Assembly (NCBI GenBank): GCA_022885665.1
Contig: JAGQDJ010000022.1
Location: forward strand, 62,001 to 126,000
Source of the DNA: Triops longicaudatus
Lineage: Eukaryota; Arthropoda; Branchiopoda; Notostraca; Triopsidae
Reading direction: 5' to 3'
DNA: 64,000 nt
The notes under the pieces were generated by a model. That model searched no databases and was not told where the DNA came from. It saw only the letters and a program-made list of their open reading frames with translations. The translations under genes were made by a program, and so were the position numbers. Below, one piece after another: positions 12,501-24,500 of this stretch. How positions within the stretch are numbered: the stretch's first letter is position 1; each line of letters opens with the position of its first letter.

Positions 12501-15500
12501 AGCTTTTGTCCACACAGACACAGATCCTCCCCTCCACTGCCTAAAAGTATTGTAAAGAAAAAGAAAGAAAGTCTCTCGCGGGGATTTAACCTTCTTGCTG
12601 ACGCGATATTAGCAAAAATGACCCCTAATATCCACCCCTTGTCCCGTTCTCTCTCCTCCCACCTTTTTTTTTCCGAAGAAGTTTTAAAGTAAGGTGCGAA
12701 GTTTGAAAAATTGGTCCCAACTTCCGTACGAAATTTTTTTTATTCAACGAGACTTTTGAGTGGTAAAATGATTCGAACTTGAGTGACATCATATCGCGCC
12801 CTTCAAGGCAGTATAATCCTGCGCTCAAGAAATTCGCCAAATTTCCACGTGGAAAGTTTTTTTTAGAGTATCTGGGCAGTAATTAAGGTCCTGGGACATG
12901 TTACAAAATTTTGTATTACATAATAACCGGCCATTTTACTCTCGCCTGCTTACTGGAGAGAACTGACCGGACTCATCGATCGTAAATGAGCTTGGTACGT
13001 GCCGTTCACCAGTGGGGCGATAACTTCATCACACGATATACACGTGGGGAGAGTTTTGGTGGGGGTTTATTACAAGCAATATATGCGAATGAACAGCAAC
13101 TCGTAGTTTGCATTAAGGGAGGAGGGAGAAGATCAGCAGGAAACCTAAAACCGACCAGGGGGTTAAAGGGTTCAGTTTTAAGTGAACGAAAAATAGGTAT
13201 TAAAAATGGGACTTATATTACCGACCTAAAATTGGATGGGCATAGTATGTTTGAAAAGTGAGTAAGAAGAAAGGCGTGGAATTGAGGGATGGACCAAAAA
13301 AAGTGAAGAGAAAAAATAAATAAAAATAAAAATGCTGTGAGCGAAAACTTGTGTGTTGTTTCAAGTCGTGACGCCATCATGGGCTTCTATTTACTTCCCT
13401 TCGTACTGCAAACAAGCGCTATTTACAAATGCTGAAGCACTGTGGGGGTTGGACTGCGAAGTCTTACTCAGGCTTGGGGCTTATAGTCCCCCTCTTTCCC
13501 ACTCCTCCCCTTTACGTTCCACCCGTTAGACGAATTTCGAATTTTTGGACTTTTCTGGCGACAGCTTCGCGAACGTTTTTCATGCAGTCGTTCGTTTGAC
13601 GATGAAGGTGTCAGTTCACCTGTATTTTTTCCTCTAGATCCACTCATGGCCTCTCTTAGCCTCCCAGCGTGATAGCTAGCTCACCCCCTTGCGAGCTTGT
13701 TTACGGGGGTAAAATATATACAGACAACAAACAGGACAAGGGTAGCTCGTTATTGATCGTTGCATATGGCGTTTACGGGGGTTGCATTGTTTTCCTTGAA
13801 CCACCTTGTACACAAATCCTCCCTCCTTTACTACATTACCTCTCTTGTTCCCACCCTTTGACACCCCTTCTTCCTTGACCAACCCAGTCATTCCCTGCAA
13901 GCTTTTTCTGACGAGAAGAATCAGGCGAGAATGAAGACCACATACTACAGACCCCTCGAAAACAGCGCAACATTTCGTCACGGTAGCTTCATAAGTCACG
14001 TCCACTCACCCTCTGCCCCTCTTTAACTCGCCTACCGTTTGAGGAAGAACACAGCTTGGTTTCAACTTTGTCCCTTGAATGGAGCGATTAAGAAATAAGG
14101 TCACTCGAAATGTACGAGATACGGTCCTTTCTCGAAAACGGAAGGTTTTTCGTTGTTGTTGCGAGACACGGAAGAAGGTTGGAGTGGGGGTCTTGTATTG
14201 GTAAAATGGTTATCTGTTGGACTGCTTGGCAGGAGTCAAAAAGAGGGGAAAAGTACAAGCAACTTTTCTCAGACGATAATCAAAAATGAAAAAAGGCATG
14301 GACTGAAAAGTTTTACGAGCTTGGGCCAGCGTCCAACTGCACAAAACAATGCCATGAATAATGGAAAGGACTACGATGAGTAAATAAAACTGTACTTACC
14401 CCATAGCCAAAACCCCATCTACCCGATCTTTGGTACACAATTCGATATAGCGCTGTATACCTTTTTGCCAGGTTAGAATTAGCGTTTTAGAGAGAGGCCG
14501 GGGGTGAGGGAGGCCGGGAAAAAGCAGTTCGTCGCAGTTCATTCGCAAACAACAAAAGAGAAAGAATCTATGATTTCCCCCTCTCTTTTGGCGTCCGTAC
14601 AGCCCAGACAAGCCGGCGAATAGTGTCGTATATAGCATTGTTGACTTTGATTCGTTGAGAGCAATATTATTTTAAAGCTCTTCTGCTGTCCTGCACGTAC
14701 GAGTTTCGGGAAAGGCGCGGGGTGAAGGGGGGGGGGGGGACCGTCTAAAGCGTCCGAAAATGTCTGTTAAGTGTACAAATAAGAGTCACGGGGAATATGG
14801 AGAGGAGAGGAAGAGCATTTGTGGACGTTATTTCTTTTGTGTTGTTGTAAGGAAAACAACGAAAGAGGGTGGAGGGAGGCTAAAAAATGAGTCACAGTTG
14901 AGGCCCGGTTGCTGAGCGTTGGCGTTGCCAAGAAAGCATGCCATGTAAATATTTGGTCTGCTTTTGCAGGGATGCAAGGTTGTTTGCTTCTCCTCAGGCC
15001 AAGACGAATGCCATCCATCATAAATTAAAAATATGTTTTTATTTATTTATACTCCTGCTCCGCTCTCTCTCTCTCCTCCGCCGGTACAGTACACGGCACC
15101 AAGACGTATTTCGCCTCTTCCCCACGACTTCAGCACCCAGTTATACACCATACTACCCTACTTTTTGCTTTTTTGGCACTTTTCTTTCTTTCGGGTTCGA
15201 CCCCCATAAACGTTTAGGTTAAAAGTGGGTTTAGAAGTTGTATCGTTAATTTCCCCCTTTTTCGCATGTCCGAAGCGCAGTATTGAATGTGAGTGTATTG
15301 CCTACCGTATCCATAACATGCTGCTCTCGTGTAATAAAATGAAGAAAAGGGGCGCGGGGAAAAGAGGGAGGGGGACGGTGAATTGAGCTGCTGAGTTGGC
15401 TCAGTTCATGCAAATCGAGTTATTTCTTCCGTGTTAAGCCCCCTGCAGCTGGGGGGTTAAAGGAGGTAAAGAATAAGCTGAGCTAAAATCGTATTTGGGT

Positions 15501-18500
15501 TTTGGTGGCGGTAAAAATTTGGAAAAAAGCTTGTTGTAGTTTTTCGACTAGTTTTTCTCCTAAAGGCTGAAGATCTGACTAAGAGAGACTCTAAGCTCTC
15601 CAAGAGGCGCTAAAGCGTAGGATGAAAATCGGGTTGTCCTCGTCTCCCGAGACAGGTGAATCTGCTAAGCCAGGCTGTTTTGGGGTGGCAAGGGGTTGGA
15701 GAAAATGGCAGGGTCGGAGGGTGAAAGAGGGTTGGAAAAGAGAGGATCGCAGTGATGTGTAAGGGATATTTTAGGCGTGAAAAAATTCAATGGTTTACTG
15801 GATCAGGGGAATCTGGTATTCTCGTCCGTTAGCCATGGGGGCAAATTCAATTGAAGTCGGTTGGATTGGTTGACAGGTTAAGCATTGAATATTGAATTGA
15901 CCTCCCTAGCTAAACTGGGTTTGTTCGCACTTGGGCGGGATCACCGTGACTCCGCTTGTATAAATATATGAACGTGTGAGTTTCGCTGGACCACTCCAAA
16001 ATGTGGTTAGGGAAATTCTGAGTGTACAGTTCAGTATGGGTAAACATCTCCTTTACGTGCATTATAACACGCCGAACACAGATTCACTGTACTTCCTTAC
16101 TTTTGAAGAACGACTTATCCTGTCTTAACTTACATTGAGAGTTAGCCTTTCTTCTGCCCTCAAATTAAACCAGCTTTTGCAATTGGCCAGCCTTTGACCC
16201 CAGTTGCCCGTATAATAGCGAGAGTTCACATTGCGGTCTACTCCGTGAGTAAAATGTCTGCTGAATAAATCCGTAAATTTCATATGACTAAAATATGACT
16301 ATTATAATTTATAGGTGCAATAACTGTCTCGAACGATTACGCTCAAAACATTTGTAATTGAATGTTGTCAAGCTTTTAAGCTATGGTGTTCGCAAAACAG
16401 TTTGTAGTTTCCATGGTATGTTGTACTTTTATTTAGAAAATAGAGTAGTACATGAAATGTCTACTGTTTTCTGGGTACCAATGGATAAAAAACTGGACAA
16501 TGATCGATGTCGATGGTAATTGAAATTATTTTACCAGGTAGTGTTCGATTTGAATAGCGAACAAACGAAGAATAAGAGAAAAGGGTGAACCTGTAGTGAA
16601 AGTAATACAGGGAACGTGAAGAAACATCTGGAAGGCACGGTTTTGAATTCGTGTGTATACAAACGCGGTAATGAATAATGAATTTCTGCAGGAAAAATTG
16701 TTTTAGGGAGGAGTCGGTTATGAATACTAGGAAATGTTACGATCAATTTAGATTTGTTCCCGCCCAAGTTTTCACACTTCCTGAGTATACGTTGTACAGT
16801 ATCCTAGGTATATCATAGGCCTAAAGCTGTCTCTTTTTCACTTGTCTTTTTTCCCTGGCGTGTTCTCGCGTTCCCCATCGTTTCCGTTTTTGATTTCTTA
16901 GAGTTGTCCGTAACTGGTAGATGGGGGTGTGTGTATTGATTAGCGTGTCACTTGGTCCCGAGATGCCATTTATTAAAGGCTTATTCTTAGGTCAGCCCAG
17001 CTGAAAAGGTGAACAAGAACTAGGCAAAGAGATGGAAAGAGAGGAGGGAGAAGGTGGGGTATCACAGAAAGGGGGGGAGTCGAAGGATAATTATTCATAG
17101 GTTAGCCCTCTGACGTCGTTTATATTTGAAAGCGGCGGTAGCGTTATACTTCTTCCTTACCCAACCCACACCACGCCGGCTGGGGTTGCTGAAGGAAATG
17201 AATCACGTGGCAATTACAAAAGAATTAACCGAAAATGGTTGACTTGGCAACCTGTTTGGGGTCTTGGCGAATTCTTGGCTCACCAGCGCCGTCGGTTCCC
17301 AGGGTATTGCATATTTTGCTTCCTCATCTTTTTCAAGTCACGCGGTTAGGTACCGTAGGGTGAAAAAAAAAACGCTAGGGAGAGAAGAAGGATATGGTTG
17401 ATGGAGAAAGAGAGCCAAGATAGTACAGTACTTTATAAGCCATAAGTGGGCAACCAACAACCAGTCTTGTTCACAGTGCATACGAAGCTTCCTCTTCTTC
17501 TTCTTCTTTTTTTTTTTTTTTTTTTTTTCCTTGACGGGTAGGGCAGAACCGACCTCGCAATGCCTTTTTATGCCCACTAATAATTCCCTCCTTAAAGCTG
17601 CCCGGGGTGAACGTCAATGTCAACGGTTCTTGGTTTTTCCGAATACAGGTTTGAAATATAGGACGTTACAAACCTTTATTTACCCTTCTTGGGCTAGTTG
17701 CACAATGTAGGTCCGACCTTTATGTATTTTTTGTTTACACTAGAGTGCTAATATTGTCGTCCGGACCGATGCAATGCACGGATAAGCCAGACATAGGTGG
17801 CAAGTTACTTTCTGTTTTGTGAACTGTATCTCCAATCCAGTTTTCGGATAAAGCTTCCAATCGTGAACCTACTTTCCTGATAGATGTTGGAAAGATAAAC
17901 GCATTGTGAAATTATTTGGAACGTCCTGGCCTGTAAGCACGGTGGGGCCATATTCACTTGTTTTTCAAGAAAAAAAAATGACACCTTTCACTTTGAGAGC
18001 GGTGCGAGCGCAGTGCATCTTTAAACGTATGCAAACTTATTTCTTGACTTATTATAATTATTTACACGGAAACTAGTAAAAATAAGAAAACGCACTTTGC
18101 AATTGTGCCACCTGGGGTTGATTTACTTTCGTTAATGATTGTCAAGCGAATAACTTTAAAGTGTTCGAAATACCCCTTTTCACGGAAGTTATTACTTCCG
18201 TGAGGTAGGCTTTTGGATTCATTTGCTTGTCTTTTACTGAGCTAATGTTTGAAGTGATCTGGTTCTTTTTAGCGCCTAATGGAATTAAGCAAGAGAATTT
18301 CTAACTTATGGTTCAGCAAATACAAGTTGCATCATTTATTTATTGTATTTGTTTAATTGGTATAAAAATACTCAGTCGGCGTAACGAAATGGGCCGTAAG
18401 TTTCCTGATCTAGAAAGAGTACGGACGTTTTATTTCAGTGCAGTAGAATTTTGCAATAACGAACTGTGAAAACAACGAAATGTTAGCCATAATAGAGAAG

Positions 18501-21500
18501 GCTGAGAGGTACCGCTTTATCTATGAATGCGCAGTACAGAGAAAGCTTCTGGTTTAGAGAACTGCGTGTGTACCGAGCAGTTTTTGCCCACAGCAGTTGT
18601 TCGTTGTAGCCAAATTTTACAGGAGAGCGGAAGAATGCAGCATTATAATATACTTATGTAACGCAGGTGTTGTCAGATTGAGTGCGATGGCTTCAAAAGG
18701 GAATTTTGATGCATTTGTAAATTGTTAAGAAGTTTAATGTCCAGAGATTGATAGTCGTCTTTAGTTTCTCATTACAAGGTGACCGTTGGTTCTTGGTAGA
18801 ACATGAATCGGTAGTAATGATATACTTGGGATGACAGGATTGCTCCGCGAGTCTCCTTTGGGGTACGTGGCGAAAGGAGTTGGGAATAGGAAACTAAGGG
18901 TTTGATTGAAGTTGGAGGGGTCTCCAATCCTATACACATCATGATGCACATTGATCCGATATATACTACATGATAGAAGAGCATACCTTGTGTGGCGAAC
19001 CTGCACCACCCTCGGTGTTGCTATGTGCACCTTGGATCCGGGGATTGAATGTGTATTACATGAAAAAGGGGGAAAAGAGTTAACATAACCCCTTGGGTGA
19101 ATCACGAAGGGAGAACCAACTTACCCTGGCCATCCCGCCTCAGAACTTGACGCGAAAAACGCTTTAGTTCCTGACTGCGGGGTACAGTCTTCGCGAACTG
19201 GGACCCGCTTGCGAATTAACGAAGGTACGAGTTCCTACCTTACAAAAATGAAACTTTTATAGGTGGCTTTTGTGGTTGCTGTAGACAATCAAGTTGAAAA
19301 GTTAAGATTGACGTCTCCTTTTTCCATAGCTAGCCACTAAAAAATAAGTTGCTGAGGAATTCTGTATTCCGATGCCATCAGGACAAGTTTTTGTCCTATT
19401 TGTTTTAACTACAGTTAGGCTTCACACGTTGGAACTAAGATGGCTTGTTCGGGTAAATCAACGTCGCTATTTTAGCATTGTAACACAATTTTGCGCTGGA
19501 CGGTTTGTGATTTCTACCCAAAACATTCTCTTTTGTTTATACATAAACTGAGGTATAACTTCGCAACGATAACTGTAAGTCAGAAGTGTTGTGCATCTTC
19601 AAAGCGTTGCGTAATCTGGTAGCTATCGTGGCCCTAAATGAAGCCGAAACTACCTTAAATTTTTCATAAACGTACTGAGAACTTTATGAAACCGCGATAT
19701 TGACATTTCAAAGGCAATCGCGTTTCTTCACTAATAATTCTTTGAGTGTTGCAGTGTAAAGTAACATTTTGTTGTAAGACTACTCTTAGGAGACAAAGAT
19801 ATTGTTTGCATCCTTAAAATTTGCTGTCAGACGCGTTACTGGACTTGGGATCTTTCACCTCCTCAGAGTCCGTGAATCTTACTCAAAAGACTTGGATATA
19901 ACGCAATTCGATTGTGTAGATTTCCGTACAACTGGAAAGTAATAAAGGCTGTTGTGTCGTAGCCTGTAATCCAATGCACTACAGATAATTTGTGTTTGTT
20001 CCCCTTTGAACTGTTTGTATCATTTACATAGAAATTATTCGGAGCCCCAAAATTAAAGCTTTCTACAGTCGAGTCGTGAATTTTAGCACACGGAGGATGA
20101 AAGTAAGAGTCTTAAAATCTCGGGTCACTACTGCGATCTTTATTTGGAGAAAAACAAGTAGTTTCAGCTACATTCTTTGCATTTGTTCACATGTCAGCAA
20201 ATAATAAAAAGCATACGTGCTAACCCGTGAAAGAGTCAATGTAACTAACATTTCGATGTTTATATTCTGGCTTTTAACAACGTTCCAAAAAGAAGGCATT
20301 TCTTTTAAGTGCTGTAAAACTTCTTCAAGTATTCTTTTTTACTTCTGGGAAGGGACTTTTATTTCGATAATTGAGTGTGTACACATATACCTGGGAGGTT
20401 ACTTGGTATGCAGTAGCAGTTGGGGACTGCATGTGAGCGAATGTGTGTGTGCTATATCTTGGTCCTGTCCTGGGCGGACAAGGGTGTGGAGGCGGCGTTT
20501 TGGTGGGGGGATCATTATTGCAGTCATCCTCCCTTTTAGTAGTGGTGGCCGATATGTGGCTCATCCTTTTCATGGCGTGCTGATTTGCATGCGTTCAGGT
20601 TACGTTAGTGTGGCTATATACTATTATAGACAAAAGACTTGGAGGGAAGTAACGATGAGCGAGGTGGGTGGGTAGCCTTGGTCAGAGATATACTCGTTCA
20701 TTGGGACTTTTAGCTTAGGGTTGCATGGATAAGGGGAATGAAGGGTGGGGAGTTGTATCACATAAAGAAGCATCCTCCATATACACCTCGGAGTTGGCAA
20801 CACATCGATCGACACGCGGGAGTTTGGAAAAGAGCTAAAGAGGGAGGTTGAAAAAAGGGGGTGACGTAGGGACTTTTCTACCCCACTTTCCCGCGGAGTT
20901 ATGACGATGAATTGGCACTATTTAACCCCCAGCAGGAAAAGTCTTGACGGACGATCCTTTCCTGTGAAGGAAAGAAGAAAAAAAGTGAACGTAATCAAAA
21001 AAAGAATTGGAGGCCTGCAAGAAGCAAAAAGAATGGTACAACTTTTGGAATCTTTTTCGTCTCATCATCAAGGAGGGTTTGAGCCAAGTTGGCGTACTAA
21101 TCGATGGAAAACACGATTAAATGAGCAGAGGGGGAATAGAGTTTGGGGATAAAATCTTAATTCCTTTTTTCGTAAATCACTTCATTCTTTTCTAGTGCGA
21201 TACCAGAACTATTAACGTGGATATACGACTGTTCGTGAAATTCTCACTTCATTTATTGTGTTTTTGGTATAATTATTATTTTGTGCTCATTTTGTTGCAT
21301 TGTTAAATCATTATTACGTAATGTACAATATATATTTTTTTAGTATTGCTTGCTGTTATGTCTTTTTCAACACTATGTTTATTCGTGTTTTGAATTCCCA
21401 GGCTGGCAAACCTACCATGTTGTCTGCATTGCATCCTCAACTAGCTTCACCGCCGGTATCGAAGCGTTGGTCTGTCTCGGGGGATTCGGAGCCAATGTAC

Positions 21501-24500
21501 GGTAAACGTGATCGCGAAGAATCGTGGCCCAGTGGCGAAGACGAGTTGCGTAACAACAACAATGGGATGATGGGCAGTTTGGCGCGAGATAGTCCGATCC
21601 CAAGTCCCTTATTTCGAGAACGCAAGAGTGTCAGTAGCGGCAGTGAAGCCGGGGATTTACCAGTAAACAGTGGCGGGCCAACTGCAATTCCTACGATGCC
21701 GGTCCTAGGCGCTCCTCCTCCGCCGTTGCCGACCACGCCGACGGCAGCCGGGGCTGCGGGGACGCTGCATCCGTTGCTTTTATCTCACGGACTGGCATTA
21801 CAGCAGCACGTGCAACAACTGCTCCAGCAACAGATGCTCACGCCGCAACAGTTGCAGAGCTTAATGCAACAACATCAGTCATTTTTGCTTCAACAACAGC
21901 AAGTACGCGCTGCACTGATTTGGACTCACGTTTCCATTCTTTTCGTCTCGTTGTCTAGCTTGGTTTATTTACTTTCTTGGTACATTTCGCTCCAATTTTC
22001 GTTTTCTTCGCTTCACTGACAGTGTTTACTTTTCTTGCGCCGTTTCTGTATCTCATTTTGTTTTCGAATTCTTTCTTTTTGTTTGCGTGGTACAGCAAAC
22101 GTTGGCAGATTTGGGGCGAAAACAACTGGAATCTGCCATTCAACAAATTCAAGAGCAGTTACAGATCAACTTGATTCAGCAGACTCAATTGAATCAAGGC
22201 ACCGAGACAGAGAAAAAGAAAAGTGCCGCTTTATTACAGACGCTGGCAATGCAACAACATCATCTCATGCAACAGCTCCAGGTTGCCCAGCGGCATTATA
22301 TCATGTCACTGCAGTCGCTCAACACGCCCACGCCAAACGGAACGAATCATAGCGGAGGAACGGGCAAAGAACCGGAAACGAACAATCATGCTTGGAAACA
22401 TTCGCAAAGTGTGACTTCCGAGTCACCTGATTCCAGTCCCGGTGCACCATCTTCCAAATCATCTTCCGCGCCACACTTAGAAAGTAAATAGAATTGGGCC
22501 CCTTACTACACATTTACGGATATATTGTAAACTGTTACGAAATTTACACAAAAAAAATAGCATTTGTAGTATGTACAACGCACTATTTCGATTAATTAAT
22601 TTGTGAAAATATAAGCGTTTAATGGTACAGATCACAATAACAATAAAGCAAAGTATTGTGTAGTTTTCAACGTTAAAAAATAGTTAGTAATATAGTGATC
22701 GATTCTCGAAATCTTTTACCTTAAAAAATTGGCCAATGGGATGTTTGAATCTCGATGGCGGATGTTACCGCTATTATTCTCTTGATCTTTGAATAGCAAC
22801 GAAAAATGTCACCTTTGGTCCCGATACCGTGGTGACTCGTACAACGAACCTTATCCGTTCATGGTTGGTGTTCACAACAGGAAGCGTTCGTTGTCAGAGA
22901 CACTAAAAGCGCTTTAATCCGTTCTCGGATCCGATTCGGAATGTCAAAAAATCGTTTAAAGAAGTTTTAAAATCTGCGAAACTATTCCTGAAAAATTTCT
23001 AAATGTAGACTTGAGTTAGATGTTTATTTGATTACGCATTTTTTTATAATTATTTTCTTAGTTTACAGGCGGTGTTAGTTTAATTTAATCCCATGCTGAG
23101 ATGTCATCCCACAACAGATACGTCACTATAACCTTCTGTATTTGCTTTCGTAGGTGATTTCAGCTTTCACGCTTCTAATTACCCTATCTGTTAGTTCTTC
23201 TTCCATTGTGCCTTATCGATCTTAACTAAAAGCTAAAGTTAGTTATCCGTTTCATTGCTTGTCAACTTTGTCAACAATGGAAGATAAAGAAATTCGCCAC
23301 ATTCAGTTCGTCTGTCCGAAAGTTCAGGATGAAACACTTTTCTGGCCAGTTTATTTTCCAAGTGTTGGAAGTGTTACAGTGTGAGGACTGAATTAAAATC
23401 GTTATTTATTTATCGACCTTAAATGTCTCTATCTTTCTTGTTATTAGTCTTCTTTTTAACAATTTTGTGACTGTATTTTCAGGCCTGTGCGTTATTGCTT
23501 AGTTAGTTATTAATATTGGGTAATTCCAAAGTAGAGGAACCTGACTAACATGCTAAGACCTTGGCAATAAGTCTTTCGCAATCTTGATAAGGCTTGGTCT
23601 TGCGTTAGTGGAAAATTCGTTACGCAACGGCGAGATACATTACTTCCGAATAGAAATACAGTAGTGTTCAGTAGTCAACTGCGCCATCAACGCGTCAAAT
23701 AACTGACTATTGACGATGGATACGTTTGCCGCACATGTACCTCACTGTCACTGCATTAAATTTGTTTTTCAGGATTCCGCAGCGAACAAGTGAACGGCAA
23801 CGCGCGAAATGGGAACGTCAGGAGTCCGATTGGAGGAACCTGTTCTAATGGCGGGAAAGAAGACCGCCTTCATCCTTTGTATCACCACGGTGTGTGTAGA
23901 TGGCCAGGCTGCGAAATGGCCTGTGAAGATGTCACCAGCTTCTTAGAGTAAAAATTTCGAACTTTTCTTTCTTCGTTCTTTTCCTGTTATTTCCCCCTGT
24001 TGCCCTTACTGGACCCCATTTTCTTCCTCTCAACGATAGTTGTTCACTAAAAGTTTCTGATTTTCTCGCCCGTCTTATTTTCATGGCCTAATTTTCGAAC
24101 GCGAATGGCAACTTTCCGTTTTATGTCCAGGCACCTGAACACGGAACACGTGCTGGATGATCGCACCACAGCCCAAGCGCGAGTGCAAATGCAAGTCGTC
24201 TCCCAGCTGGAATTACAGCTTCAGCAAGAAAAAGACCGGCTCAGCGCCATGATGGAACACTTGCATCGACGGCAACTGGCCGAAAGTGGTGCTCCCAACC
24301 AGGCGCTCCCCAAGGCAGAACAACAACCGGCATCCGCTGCGCCCGTTCATCCACCTCCAGCTTCTCAGTCACTTTCCCTGTCGTTGCCTCCACCTTCTTT
24401 ACCCCCTCTGCAGCCACCCTCTTCATCCTCCGCGGCAGCAGCAGCAGCAGCAGTGGCCGCCATGACAAGCTCTCGGCTTTCGTCGCCTCCGGGGCAATTA

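Larger units (their letters stand above)
9683..21401. other. FoxP: FoxP intron 1 (11.7 kb), no gene recognised
   Basis: This is by far the longest intron in the window; most others are 50-300 bp. Both strands contain only short open frames with no recognisable domain. Visible content: a G run (about 14729-14740), a CT run (about 15063-15075), a long T tract (about 17499-17529) and a 22-bp palindrome with two inverted GGAA cores (18181-18202). Its size in an otherwise compact locus suggests regulatory sequence, which is inference. Confidence 0.6.

Noticed and set aside
17338..17577. Minus-strand open frame with a long lysine run
   Set aside because: The run is the translation of a CTT/poly-T tract inside FoxP intron 1; no splice or family support.
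20217..20675. 152-residue plus-strand open frame in FoxP intron 1
   Set aside because: Composition rich in Ser/Cys/Trp/Gly with no domain or conserved motif; length is not exceptional for 11.7 kb of intron.
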